Positions 1-8,199 of a stretch of 64,000 nt of DNA are shown piece after piece (positions within the stretch are counted from its first letter, which is position 1; every line of letters begins with the position of its first letter). Location: assembly GCA_902762435.1 (NCBI GenBank), contig CACWOH010000002.1, forward strand, positions 39,447 through 103,446, written 5' to 3'. The position numbers and the translations under genes are program-made. The DNA is from an uncultured Bacteroidia bacterium (GTDB lineage Bacteria > Bacteroidota > Bacteroidia > Bacteroidales > UBA932). The notes beneath the pieces are model-generated. The model searched no databases. It saw only the letters and a program-made list of their open reading frames with translations, and was not told the DNA's origin.

Positions 1-185
1 AAGAGCAGCTTCCGCTCGTCGCTCTTCTTGAAGAAAGCCGGGCTGAAGCCGCTTTCCTCCGCCGCCTTCTGCAGCAGTTCGTTGTCGTAGACCGGGATGC
101 CCAGCCGCTCGCCCAGGACGTCGGCGACTCCCCTGCCGCCGGCCCCGTACTGGCGCCCGATGTTGATGAGGATGTGCTTGTCCAT
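1..185 (-). CDS. Cytidylate kinase-like family protein (partial, N-terminus only)
   Basis: The first 61 codons of a gene whose 3' end lies outside the window. The start MDKHILINIGRQYGAGGR carries a glycine-rich P-loop-like turn (GRQYGAGGRG), followed by a segment ending in AAEESGFSPAFFKKSDE. This matches the start of the cytidylate-kinase-like family (PF13189 type), which resembles CMP kinase but whose substrate is usually unproven. The ATG lies 4 nt after the MATE transporter stop, so it is probably the last visible member of the nrnA-FKBP-MATE operon. The family call rests on the N-terminus only. Confidence 0.7.
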   Translation of the reverse strand, partial: MDKHILINIGRQYGAGGRGVADVLGERLGIPVYDNELLQKAAEESGFSPAFFKKSDERKLL

Positions 186-189
186 AACG

Positions 190-1590
190 TCAGGATTGGA
201 TCGTACTGCCGAGGATATCGGGATTCTCGCCGTCCTGGAGCCGGTCGAACTTGCGGAACAGCCGGACGATCAGGATGGCGGAGATGATGATGTTGAGCGC
301 GTCGGAAATCGGGAAACTCACCCACACGCCCGTCTCCTGCAGCCAGAGCGGCAGGGTATAGATGAGCGGCAGCAGGAAGAGCAGCTGGCGCGACAGCGAC
401 AGGAAGATGGACTTCCGCACCATCCCGAGACACTGGAAGAAGTTGCCCGTGACCATCCCGAAGCCCACCAGCGCAAAGGCGGAATTCATGATGCGCAGGC
501 CGTGGGCGGCCATGCCGATGAGCTGCGGGTCGTTGGTGAACAGGCTCACCGCGCTGCGCGGGATCAGCTCCGCCATCAGGAAGCAGAGCGTGGTCACGAG
601 CACCTCCCACTTCGCCGTGAGGAGGAAGATCTCCTTCACGCGGTGGTACTGCCGGGCGCCGTAATTATAGCCCGCAATGGGCTGCAGGCCCTGGTTGAAG
701 CCCATGCATATCATGACGAAGAGCATGGTCAGGCGGTTCACGATGCCGTAGGCGCCGATGGCGAGGTCGCCCCCGTACTTGCCGAGCTGCTGGTTGATGA
801 ACAGCGCCACCAGGCAGGCCGCGACGTTCATCAGGAAAGGTCCCACGCCGATGGCCAGCGACTGCTTCGCCACCCGCCAGTCCAGCTGGAACAGCGGACG
901 GGTGAAGTGCAGCAGGCGCCGCTTGTCGGAGAAGAAGCGGAAGGTATAGACCAGCGCCACCATCTGGCAGAGGATCGTCGCCAGGGCCGCTCCGCGGATG
1001 CCCAGATGGAGTCCGAAGATGAAGATCGGGTCCAGGATGGCGTTGGAGATGACGGTGAACAGCGTCAGCGCCATCGCCGTGCGCGGGTGTCCCGAGGAAC
1101 GGATCAGGCCGTTGAAGCCGTGATACAGGTGCGTGAACGCGTTGCCCAGCAGGATGATGAACATATAGTCCCGGGCGAAGGGCAGGGTGACGTCGCTGGC
1201 CCCGAAGAAACGCAGGATCGGGTCCAGGAAAGCGAGGGTGACCGCAGAGAAGACGATGCCGATGATCACGTTGAGGGTCAGCACGTTGGCCAGTACTTTC
1301 TGCGCGGCGCCGTAATTGCGCTGGCCCAGCAGGACGGAGATGAGCGTCATCGCGCCCACGCCCACCAGCGTGCCCATCGCCACGGAGAGGTTCATCAGGG
1401 GGAAGGTGACGGCGAGGCCGCTGATGGCGGACGCACCCACGCCGGGGATATGGCCGATGTAGATGCTGTCGACCATGTTGTACAGGGAAGCCGCGGTCTG
1501 GGCGATGATGCCCGGGACCGCGTACTGCCTCAGAAGCGTACCGATCTTCTGGGTTCCGAGTTCAGTGGGAGCTGCGCCGGAGACCGCCAT
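190..1590 (-). CDS. MATE family multidrug/Na+ efflux transporter
   Basis: 466 residues, the usual MATE length, almost entirely hydrophobic, with two homologous six-helix halves. The N-terminal half contains the typical segment with YNMVDSIYIGH and GVGASAISGLAVTFP. MATE proteins export cationic drugs or metabolites across the inner membrane in exchange for Na+ or H+; the substrate cannot be read from sequence. The start ATG lies 3 nt after the FKBP lipoprotein stop, and the stop is 4 nt before the next gene, so it is co-transcribed in the nrnA operon. No truncation or frameshift is seen. Confidence 0.93.
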   Translation of the reverse strand: MAVSGAAPTELGTQKIGTLLRQYAVPGIIAQTAASLYNMVDSIYIGHIPGVGASAISGLAVTFPLMNLSVAMGTLVGVGAMTLISVLLGQRNYGAAQKVLANVLTLNVIIGIVFSAVTLAFLDPILRFFGASDVTLPFARDYMFIILLGNAFTHLYHGFNGLIRSSGHPRTAMALTLFTVISNAILDPIFIFGLHLGIRGAALATILCQMVALVYTFRFFSDKRRLLHFTRPLFQLDWRVAKQSLAIGVGPFLMNVAACLVALFINQQLGKYGGDLAIGAYGIVNRLTMLFVMICMGFNQGLQPIAGYNYGARQYHRVKEIFLLTAKWEVLVTTLCFLMAELIPRSAVSLFTNDPQLIGMAAHGLRIMNSAFALVGFGMVTGNFFQCLGMVRKSIFLSLSRQLLFLLPLIYTLPLWLQETGVWVSFPISDALNIIISAILIVRLFRKFDRLQDGENPDILGSTIQS

Positions 1591-1593
1591 CCC

Positions 1594-2610
1594 TTAGGGC
1601 TTGTCGACGATCTCGATGTCGAAGCGCAGGGGGGCGTACGCCGGAATGGTGGAGCCGGAACCGCTGCTGCCGTAGCCGATGCCCGAATAGAACACCGCCG
1701 TGCCCTTCTCGTGCGGATGCATCTTGCTCAGCGCATAGGCGAAACCGTCGATGACCGACGAGCCGCCCAGCTTGATGTCGCTGTACTTGCCGTCCGAGCC
1801 GAACCAGGTGACGCTGGAAGGCGCATAGGTGCGGGAGGCGGAATAGATACCGTAAAACTTCGCGCTGTCCTTCACGTTGGTGTCGAACACGTGGCCGTCC
1901 AGCATACGGCCCACGTAGTTGATGTAGATCGTGGTGTCGGCGGGGAAATCCTTCTCGGAGGAAGGGGCTTCCGTCCGGAGGTAGTAGAATCCGTATTTCA
2001 GGGTGTCGCCGGCGCTCTTGCCGGGGAAAGTGCGGACGACATAGCGGGCCAGGGAATCCGTCTCCCATTTCTTGATGTCGGGAATGACCTCCACCAGTTC
2101 CAGCTCGAAGACGGAGTCGGTGCCGGTCACCTGGGCGAGGTATTCTTCCTGCGTGGCGTAGCGGCTGGTCGTGTTGAGCCAGCCGGGAACCGCAAGGGTC
2201 CGGCTGCCGCCGGTACGCATCGGGGCGATCGCATCGTCCAGCCCGGCGGACATATGTCCCTCCCCGCGCGGCCAGACCACGGGTCCATAGTAGTTCTCCT
2301 CGACGAAACTCCCCTCCCGCTGCGCCACCTCCCGGCGGCTGGTGGACTGGAGGGTGCCGTCCAGGTCACGGATGACGTGATGCACGCGCACGAAGGGGTT
2401 GGCGTCGGCGGTGCCGGCCGCAGTCCCGGCTCCGGGCGTCTCCGCAATCACGTAGGAACCCATGGTGGAGGGAACGGCATCCGGATAATACACGTGGATC
2501 CAGGATTCGAAAAACAGCTTGTTGCCGTCGTTGAGTCCGGTTTTCGGCTCCTTGGCGCAGGCGCACAGGGCCAGCGCCAGGATGGCCGCATATGGCAGGT
2601 TCATCTTCAT
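1594..2610 (-). CDS. FKBP-type peptidyl-prolyl isomerase lipoprotein
   Basis: 338 residues. A short lipoprotein signal ends in a Cys-rich lipobox (ALALCACAKEP; Cys16 or Cys18), so it should be a periplasm-facing lipoprotein. Two FKBP-like segments are visible, roughly residues 50-165 and 195-338. The C-terminal one is clearer, with DTTIYINYVGRMLDGHVFDTN and a final strand APLRFDIEIVDKP. The predicted role is proline isomerisation or chaperoning of exported proteins. Not all active-site aromatic residues are obvious, so activity is unproven. The start overlaps the nrnA stop by 4 nt (ATGA), implying translational coupling. Confidence 0.85.
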   Translation of the reverse strand: MKMNLPYAAILALALCACAKEPKTGLNDGNKLFFESWIHVYYPDAVPSTMGSYVIAETPGAGTAAGTADANPFVRVHHVIRDLDGTLQSTSRREVAQREGSFVEENYYGPVVWPRGEGHMSAGLDDAIAPMRTGGSRTLAVPGWLNTTSRYATQEEYLAQVTGTDSVFELELVEVIPDIKKWETDSLARYVVRTFPGKSAGDTLKYGFYYLRTEAPSSEKDFPADTTIYINYVGRMLDGHVFDTNVKDSAKFYGIYSASRTYAPSSVTWFGSDGKYSDIKLGGSSVIDGFAYALSKMHPHEKGTAVFYSGIGYGSSGSGSTIPAYAPLRFDIEIVDKP

Positions 2611-3674
2611 ATCCTATCGGTGTCTTGGGACGGCGCTTCATTCCGCATAAATCGTGCCGTCACGGTTTCTACATATTGTGCCGCCAGCTCCCTGTCCGGG
2701 ATGTCCTGGGGGAAGTGGAGCTTGCCCCCGGCGGCGCACGCGTGGCCCCCGCCGTGGAAGGCCTCCGCCGCGAGCCGGTTGGCGGCGACGCCGCGCTTGG
2801 AGCGGACCGACACGCGGAAATGTCCTTCGTCCTCGCGCAGGAAGACGCTCAGGCGCACCCGGCCTATGCCGAGCGGCAGGTTCACGAAACCCTCCGTGTC
2901 GCCCTCGCGGATCCCGAACTCCGCCTGCGTACGCCGGTCCAGGATGGCATAGGCCACCCCGTCGGGGGTGATGTGCATCAGGCGGTCCAGGAAGCAGCCC
3001 ATCGCCCGGAAGCGGCTCTCGCCGTAGCTGTTGAACAGCGCGTCCAGCAGGGCGTCGCGGTCCACGCCGGCCGCCAGCAGCTCGGAGGCCATCCGGAGCG
3101 TGGACGGGAAGACGGAATTCGCGAAGTTGTTGGTATCGGTGGTCATGCCCGCCATCAGCGGGGTGAGCACCTCCATCGGCAGACGGTCCGCCCGTCCCAC
3201 GCCCGGCAGGGCGAGCAGGACGCGGTAGAGCAGTTCGCTCGCGGAGGAGACCTCCGTCTCGCTGAACGCGAGGTCGAACCAGTCCGCCTCGGGGTTGGGA
3301 TGATGGTCCACCAGCACCTTGCGGGCCGCCGAGGCGCGCAGCGCCGCCTCCAGGTCCCCCGCCCGGCCGGGACCGTTCATGTCCAGGCAGAAAAGCAGGT
3401 CGCATCCGGCGATGCGGGAGACCGCACCCGCCGGGTCCGCGGACGCCAGCGTCACGCCGTTTTCCGGAAGGAGGAAATCCAGGACGGAGGCCGCCGGATC
3501 GGGCAGCAGAAGATCCACTGCAAGTCCTTGGCAGCCACGCAGATACGCTAGCAGGGCCACACCACTTCCGACCGCGTCGCCGTCGGGGTGCGTATGCACG
3601 ACGATGCAGACGCGGCGGGCGTCGGACAGCAGCGCCTCCAGGCGCCGGATTCTGGCGGGTGTCACTGTTTTCAT
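2607..3674 (-). CDS. nrnA: DHH/DHHA1 phosphoesterase (nanoRNase / pAp phosphatase, NrnA type)
   Basis: 355 residues from the ATG at 3674; an in-frame TTG three codons upstream is less likely. The DHH domain shows HTHPDGDAVGSG (about residues 27-38), CLDMNG and the signature LVDHHPNPE, which together bind two Mn2+ ions. A C-terminal DHHA1 domain ends with GGGHACAAGG. NrnA-type enzymes degrade 2-5 nt RNAs and dephosphorylate pAp, acting in the cytoplasm. It heads a four-gene operon (nrnA-FKBP-MATE-cytidylate-kinase-like). A TAAATTTG box at 3694-3701 can serve as its -7 element. Confidence 0.9.
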   Translation of the reverse strand: MKTVTPARIRRLEALLSDARRVCIVVHTHPDGDAVGSGVALLAYLRGCQGLAVDLLLPDPAASVLDFLLPENGVTLASADPAGAVSRIAGCDLLFCLDMNGPGRAGDLEAALRASAARKVLVDHHPNPEADWFDLAFSETEVSSASELLYRVLLALPGVGRADRLPMEVLTPLMAGMTTDTNNFANSVFPSTLRMASELLAAGVDRDALLDALFNSYGESRFRAMGCFLDRLMHITPDGVAYAILDRRTQAEFGIREGDTEGFVNLPLGIGRVRLSVFLREDEGHFRVSVRSKRGVAANRLAAEAFHGGGHACAAGGKLHFPQDIPDRELAAQYVETVTARFMRNEAPSQDTDRI

Positions 3675-3693
3675 CCGTTCCAAAAAACTTCTG

Positions 3694-3701
3694 CAAATTT
3701 A
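3694..3701 (-). promoter_or_regulatory. Bacteroidetes -7 box for nrnA
   Basis: Reads TAAATTTG on the minus strand, a perfect TAnnTTTG, 19 nt before the nrnA ATG. No clear -33 TTTG is seen at the expected distance. It is divergent from the promoter at 3710-3741. Confidence 0.5.
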
Positions 3702-3709
3702 ATAAGAAT

Positions 3710-3741
3710 ATTGCATTTGATAAATCGATTTCTTAACTTTG
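3710..3741 (+). promoter_or_regulatory. Promoter for the 3778 gene / rsmD operon
   Basis: The -33 element ATTG (3710-3713) and perfect -7 element TAACTTTG (3734-3741) are separated by 20 nt, the Bacteroidetes spacing. The expected transcript would start about 30 nt before the ATG at 3778. Confidence 0.65.
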
Positions 3742-3777
3742 TGGGACTTTGAATATCAAATAAAACTAACCGATACA

Positions 3778-4479
3778 ATGAACAAAGTAGTCAAAATTCT
3801 CGTGGAGGTCCTCCTGCTGGCAGCCATCGCCGGTCTGGCCTATCTGCTGTACAGCAGCATCATGCAGCCCGTCAACTTCAACAAGGAGAAAGCCAGCCGC
3901 CAGGCCGTTGCGGTCCAGCGCCTGAAGGACATCCGTACCCTGCAGGTGGCCCACAAGTCCGTCACCGGCAAGTTCAACTCCTCGATTGATTCCCTCAAGC
4001 AGTTCTACGAGACCGGCACGATGGACATCGTGATGCAGATCGGCTCCATGGACGACTCCCTCGCCGTGGCCAACACCGACGCCATCAAGAAAGCCAACCG
4101 GAAACTCAAACCCGAACAGATCACCGAAAAGCTCGCCGAAGCCTACGCCGCCGGACAGAAGGTCGTGTATTCCCACACCACCAAGATCGCGGTCCGCGAC
4201 ACCCTCTTCAACGGCCGTCAGGACTTCTGCATCGACTCCCTCAAGTATATCCCGTTCTCCGGCAAGGAGCCCATCCAGATGGAAGCTACCACCAAGATGG
4301 TGTCCGGCGTGCCCGTTCCGCTGTTCGAGGCCCGCATTCCCTGGAAGTCCCTCCTCAAGGGCATGAACAACCAGCTCCGCATCAACCTCGACGCCGAGAG
4401 CCGCGACATGAACCGCTATGAGGGCCTGCAGGTCGGTTCCATCACCGCCCCGAACAACAACGCAGGCAACTGGGAGTAG
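3778..4479 (+). CDS. Membrane-anchored protein of unknown function
   Basis: 233 residues. One N-terminal membrane helix (about residues 5-25, ILVEVLLLAAIAGLAYLLY) is followed by a soluble, charged periplasmic part with a likely helical stretch (residues 35-120). No catalytic motif is recognised. The ATG at 3778 is chosen because translation from further upstream would begin inside the promoter. The protein is conserved in Bacteroidales in front of DUF3822 and rsmD genes, as here: its stop overlaps the GTG start of the next gene by one nucleotide. Function unknown; the conserved context suggests a housekeeping envelope role. Confidence 0.75.
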   Translation: MNKVVKILVEVLLLAAIAGLAYLLYSSIMQPVNFNKEKASRQAVAVQRLKDIRTLQVAHKSVTGKFNSSIDSLKQFYETGTMDIVMQIGSMDDSLAVANTDAIKKANRKLKPEQITEKLAEAYAAGQKVVYSHTTKIAVRDTLFNGRQDFCIDSLKYIPFSGKEPIQMEATTKMVSGVPVPLFEARIPWKSLLKGMNNQLRINLDAESRDMNRYEGLQVGSITAPNNNAGNWE

Positions 4480-4937
4480 TGTTCACCCTCGTCCCGTCCC
4501 ATTTCTTCGATCCTGCCACCGCACGGGAAGCACTCTGTGAAGTGGCGCAGCTCAAGGACGGGGACGCGGTCGAATACATAGAAATACCGCAATACGATGC
4601 TGTCCTCGTCTATGCACAAGACGGGGACAGCGCCGTTTCGGACCGGCCCGAGATCTTCCGCATCCTGACGCGGCTGCCGGACTGTCCGGAATACAACAAG
4701 ATCCTGTGCAGCCAGCTGGACGGCCGGCTGTACCTGGCCGTCGCCCAGGGCAAGAACCTGCTGCTTGCCAACAGTTTCCCCGCCCGGGACTTCACCACCG
4801 CCGAGTATTACATCTTCCTCGCGCTGAACTCGCTCCAGCTGAACCCGGAGATTTCCACCGTCTGCTTCCTGACGCCGCTGGACGCCGAGGACGAGATGTC
4901 GCTGTACCGCTATTTCAAGGCGGTGGAAAAGCTATGA
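4479..4937 (+). CDS. DUF3822-like protein (short form)
   Basis: 152 residues from a GTG start that shares its first base with the upstream stop. The sequence (IEIPQYDAVLVYAQ, LYLAVAQGKNLLLANSF, AEYYIFLALNSLQLNPE) fits the C-terminal half of the DUF3822 family, which has an actin/hexokinase-like fold. Family members are usually about 250 residues, so this one appears to lack the second half or has been shortened. The function of the family is unknown; it regularly precedes rsmD. The stop overlaps the rsmD ATG (ATGA), so the two are translationally coupled. Confidence 0.65.
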   Translation: MFTLVPSHFFDPATAREALCEVAQLKDGDAVEYIEIPQYDAVLVYAQDGDSAVSDRPEIFRILTRLPDCPEYNKILCSQLDGRLYLAVAQGKNLLLANSFPARDFTTAEYYIFLALNSLQLNPEISTVCFLTPLDAEDEMSLYRYFKAVEKL

Positions 4938-5467
4938 GGATCATCGGCGGCCGCCTCAAGGGCAAGACCATCCAGCCCCCGATGGGCTATGGCGCCCGGC
5001 CCACCACGGATTTCGCGCGGGAGGGCCTGTTCAATATCCTGAACAACGAATACGAATTCGAAGACCTCCGCGTACTCGACCTGTTCGGCGGCACGGGATC
5101 CGTCGCCTTCGAGTTCGCTTCGCGCGGGGCTGCGCGCGTTTATAGTGTGGAGATGAACCGCGACCACGCCGCCTTCATCCGCCGCGAGGCCGCCCGGCTC
5201 GGCCTGGACAACGTCACGGCCGTCCACGCCAACGTCTTCGACTTCCTGCCCATCTGCCGCGAAAAGTTCGACATCATCTTCGCCGATCCTCCGTATGCCC
5301 TGGAAGGCCTGGAGTCCATCCCGGACAAGGTCCTGTCCCGCGACCTGCTCCATCCCGGGTGCTACTTCATCCTGGAGCACGGCGGCGAACACAGCTTCAC
5401 GGGACACCCCCTCTTCAAGAAGGAAAAGGTTTACGGACGCGTGCATTTCAGTTTCTTCGAAAAATAG
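4934..5467 (+). CDS. rsmD: 16S rRNA (guanine966-N2)-methyltransferase RsmD
   Basis: 177 residues, a normal RsmD length. It begins MRIIGGRLKGK, typical of the family, has SAM motif I (VLDLFGGTGSVAFE, about residues 46-59) and the N6/N2-methyltransferase catalytic motif DPPY (about 117-120). It methylates G966 in the 30S subunit. The start overlaps the previous stop by 4 nt. It is the last gene of the 3778 operon. An imperfect inverted repeat just after the stop (about 5473-5490) has no U-run and is not called a terminator. Confidence 0.95.
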   Translation: MRIIGGRLKGKTIQPPMGYGARPTTDFAREGLFNILNNEYEFEDLRVLDLFGGTGSVAFEFASRGAARVYSVEMNRDHAAFIRREAARLGLDNVTAVHANVFDFLPICREKFDIIFADPPYALEGLESIPDKVLSRDLLHPGCYFILEHGGEHSFTGHPLFKKEKVYGRVHFSFFEK

Positions 5468-5524
5468 ACGGACCGGTTGCAACAATCCGGTTCGTTCTGC
5501 GTTATATAGACGGAACGAGAAGAA

Positions 5525-6019
5525 ATGACACGTCAGGAGATCAGCGAATTCTACCGGGAACACCACCGAAGGCTGTACAACATCAGCCTGCGCATCCTCC
5601 GGGATTCCGGAGAAGCCGAGGAGGTGATGCAGGACACGCTGCTGAAATTCCTGTCCGCTCCCGACGGGTTCGACTCTCCCGCCCGGGTGTCCGCCTGGCT
5701 GGCACGCACCTGCATCCGCGCCTCCATCGACCGGCTGCGCCGGCGGCAGCGGCGGGACCTCTTTCTGAAAGACTATGCCCTGCAGGAAGAGACGCTCACG
5801 CCCGAAGAAGAGCCGGACGGGGCCCTGCCGGACATCACGCAGGTCCGCAAGGCGATGGACGCGCTGCCGGAACCCTACCGGCTGGTGCTGGACCTCGTGC
5901 TCGTCGAGGGCCTGGACTACGGCGAGATCGCCGCCCTGACCGGAAGGAAGGAAACGACGCTGCGGTCCCTGTACGCCCGGGGCCGGTGCAAACTGATTGA
6001 AATGCTGAAAAAGATATGA
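5525..6019 (+). CDS. ECF-type RNA polymerase sigma factor
   Basis: 164 residues. Region 2 (about residues 5-80) contains RRLYNISLRILRDSGEAEE and a DNA-melting helix near FDSPARVSAWLARTCIRAS. Region 4 (about 108-160) has LPEPYRLVLDLVLVEGLDY followed by the helix-turn-helix YGEIAALTGRKETTLRSLYA. The acidic linker LTPEEEPDGALPD joins them. It overlaps the next gene by 4 nt, as sigma/anti-sigma pairs often do, and the third gene encodes a GIN-domain protein. It probably controls an envelope response including its own operon. No classical TAnnTTTG promoter is seen in the 57-nt spacer, so it may be autoregulated. Confidence 0.9.
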   Translation: MTRQEISEFYREHHRRLYNISLRILRDSGEAEEVMQDTLLKFLSAPDGFDSPARVSAWLARTCIRASIDRLRRRQRRDLFLKDYALQEETLTPEEEPDGALPDITQVRKAMDALPEPYRLVLDLVLVEGLDYGEIAALTGRKETTLRSLYARGRCKLIEMLKKI

Positions 6020-6471
6020 ACGATCTGGAACAATACATCCGCGACCACGCGGTGCAGTTCGATTCGGAGACGCCCGCTCCCGGCCACGAAGAACGCTTCC
6101 TGGCCCGGCTGGATGCCGCCGGCAGCCCCCGTCCCCGGCCGGCAGCCCTTTTCCGCCGGCCCGCCGTCCGGGCGTTCGCCCTGGCCGCTGCCGCCATCGC
6201 CCTGCTGCTGGTCCTCCGCCCGGGCGACCCTTTCCGCGGAACCGGGAACGATCCGCAGAAGATCTATCTCGCCTATATGGACCGGGTGGCCGAGCTCTAC
6301 CGGAGGCCCAGCACGGACAGTGAAACGCGGGACGCCATCCTGGCCGGCATCACGGAAGAAGAGGATCCCCTCTTCCTGCAGATTCCCGAAGAACTTTCCG
6401 CCCGCGAACGCGGACGTATCCTCAAAGAGTATTATGGCCGCATGCTCGCGGCAGCCGGAAAAATCAGATAA
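6016..6471 (+). CDS. Putative membrane-bound anti-sigma factor
   Basis: 151 residues. The N-terminal 45 residues (MNDLEQYIRDHAVQFDSETP) would be cytoplasmic, followed by one membrane helix (AFALAAAAIALLLVLRP, about 53-69) and a periplasmic tail of about 80 residues. The size, single helix, and 4-nt overlap with the sigma gene fit an anti-sigma factor; no zinc-binding HxxxCxxC motif is present, so the assignment rests mainly on context. The next gene follows after 11 nt. Confidence 0.6.
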   Translation: MNDLEQYIRDHAVQFDSETPAPGHEERFLARLDAAGSPRPRPAALFRRPAVRAFALAAAAIALLLVLRPGDPFRGTGNDPQKIYLAYMDRVAELYRRPSTDSETRDAILAGITEEEDPLFLQIPEELSARERGRILKEYYGRMLAAAGKIR

Positions 6472-6482
6472 CAACAACAGAT

Positions 6483-7409
6483 ATGAAACGCTTTCTCACC
6501 CTCCTTGCGGCGGTCCTGGTCGCCGCCCTTCCCACCCTCCGGGCTGCGGATTACGAACCCACGGCAGCATCCCGCGACAGCCGGGAGTACCAGCTGCGCG
6601 GCTTCGACGGACTCAACATCGGCTGGACCTATAAAGTGGAACTGAGCTGCGCCAGCCGCTACGGCGTAACCGTAGAAGCGCCGGATTTCATCTTTCCCTA
6701 CCTGAAGGTCGAAGTCCGGAACGGGATCCTCGTGCTGGACACGAAGGAACTGCCCCGGGACATCCGCCGGAAAATCGAGGCGCTCTCCCGTTCCGGGGAG
6801 ATCCGCGCCACCGTCTCGATGCCCGAACTGACCACCCTTTCGATGTCCGGTGCCTCTCAGCTGACCACCCAGGACGAATTCCGGCACCGGAACGACCACT
6901 TCTCGATGCACCTCAGCGGCGCGACCAACGTCCGCGGACTTTCCGTCAAGGCCGTGGAGGCGGTCATCGAATGCAGCGGTGCCGCGAAATTCAATGTCAC
7001 GGGCGAATTCGACCGCGTGGACCTGGAACTGTCCGGCGCCGTGAACGGAACGCTCGCCGCGTCTCCGAAAATGTCGCAGCTGGAACTGTCGGGAGCGGTC
7101 AAGCTCTTCTGGAAAGGCAACCTGGGAAAGACGGAGATCCAAGCGGCAGGAGCCGTCTCCGCCGAGATCGAGGGGGCCGTCAACGAATTGAAGCTGGACG
7201 GATCCGGCGCCGCGAAGGTCAACACGGCCAAGGCCCCGTCCCGCAACGCCGACATCCGGCTGTCCGGAGCGGCCAAATGCGAAATCGATGTACGGGAATC
7301 CCTGAACGTCAGCCTGTCCGGCGCCACCACCTGCCGCTACCACGCATCGGACCGCCTGCGCATCTCCACGCAGAGCATCTCCCGCGGCTCCTCCCTCACG
7401 CGTTTCTAG
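6483..7409 (+). CDS. Head GIN domain (DUF2807) putative adhesin
   Basis: 308 residues with a signal peptide (MKRFLTLLAAVLVAALPTLRA). The body is a DUF2807/GIN domain: it starts with RGFDGLNIGWTYKVEL and continues as a series of short beta-strand repeats carrying LSGA- or CSGA-type turns (residues about 125-295), predicted to form a beta-solenoid. Such proteins are secreted or surface-exposed in Bacteroidetes; function is mostly unproven. The sigma / anti-sigma / GIN order suggests it is the output of the sigma factor. It converges with the SDR gene, with only 3 nt between stops. Confidence 0.85.
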   Translation: MKRFLTLLAAVLVAALPTLRAADYEPTAASRDSREYQLRGFDGLNIGWTYKVELSCASRYGVTVEAPDFIFPYLKVEVRNGILVLDTKELPRDIRRKIEALSRSGEIRATVSMPELTTLSMSGASQLTTQDEFRHRNDHFSMHLSGATNVRGLSVKAVEAVIECSGAAKFNVTGEFDRVDLELSGAVNGTLAASPKMSQLELSGAVKLFWKGNLGKTEIQAAGAVSAEIEGAVNELKLDGSGAAKVNTAKAPSRNADIRLSGAAKCEIDVRESLNVSLSGATTCRYHASDRLRISTQSISRGSSLTRF

Positions 7410-7412
7410 ACG

Positions 7413-8198
7413 CTACTGGGGCTTGATGCGGCGGACGAGACGGGCGCAGAGGCCGGGGAAGAACCGCTTGATATAGACCATCGTCAGTTCTCCGGCACCC
7501 ACCAGCACTTCGCGTCTGCCGCGGTCGATGGCACGCACGATGGTCTTGGCAGCCCGCTCCGGAGAGATGCCGCCGGCCTGGCCGGGGTCCATCTGCCCGT
7601 GGGGCTTGCCGCCCTTGTCCAGGGCGCTCATCGAGATGGCGGTCTGCACCCGGCCGGGGCAGACGATCGTTACCCGGATTCCGCGATGGTAATACTCCGC
7701 CTGCAGCGTCTCGAAGAAGCCGTACACGGCGAACTTGGCGGAACAGTAGGCGCTCCGGAGCGGGAATCCGAACTTGCCGGAAATGGACGAAGTCACGGCG
7801 ATGTGCCCGCCCCCCTGCGCAAGCATCCGGGGCAGGACGCAGCGGGCGATGGTTTCCGGCGCGAAGAAGTCGATCTCCATGATCTTGCGGACCATGGCAT
7901 CGGACGTATCCTCCACCAGCGTACGCTGGCTGATGCCGGCATTGCAATAGACGACGTCCAGTCCGCCGAAGGCGTTCCAGGCGGACTCGCAGAGCGCCGG
8001 AAGGCCGGCGGACTCGCTGAAATCGAACGGAAGCTCCGCGACGCCGGCGGCACCGGCATCGCGGCATTTTCCGGCGGCCGCATCCAGTTCGCCTCCGGGC
8101 AGCGCCGTCAGCACCAACTGCGCGCCCCGGGCGGCATAGCGCAGGGCGCAGGCCAGCCCGATGCCGGAGGATGCGCCTGTAATCCAGACTTTCTGCAT
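7413..8198 (-). CDS. SDR family NAD(P)-dependent oxidoreductase
   Basis: 261 residues, classical short-chain dehydrogenase. The cofactor motif is TGASSGIG (residues 7-14), NAG is at 86-88, and the catalytic set is Ser138, Tyr151 and Lys155 (YCSAK). The C-terminal part (EVLVGAGELTMVYIKRFFPGL) resembles DltE/YqjQ-type SDRs, which are often loosely membrane associated. The substrate is unknown. Last gene of the ackA-pta-VOC-SDR operon, 1 nt after the VOC stop. Confidence 0.88.
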   Translation of the reverse strand: MQKVWITGASSGIGLACALRYAARGAQLVLTALPGGELDAAAGKCRDAGAAGVAELPFDFSESAGLPALCESAWNAFGGLDVVYCNAGISQRTLVEDTSDAMVRKIMEIDFFAPETIARCVLPRMLAQGGGHIAVTSSISGKFGFPLRSAYCSAKFAVYGFFETLQAEYYHRGIRVTIVCPGRVQTAISMSALDKGGKPHGQMDPGQAGGISPERAAKTIVRAIDRGRREVLVGAGELTMVYIKRFFPGLCARLVRRIKPQ

Positions 8199-8199
8199 A

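Noticed and set aside
5468-5524. Terminator after rsmD (imperfect CCGG-type inverted repeat).
   Set aside because: The stem is mismatched and there is no U-run.
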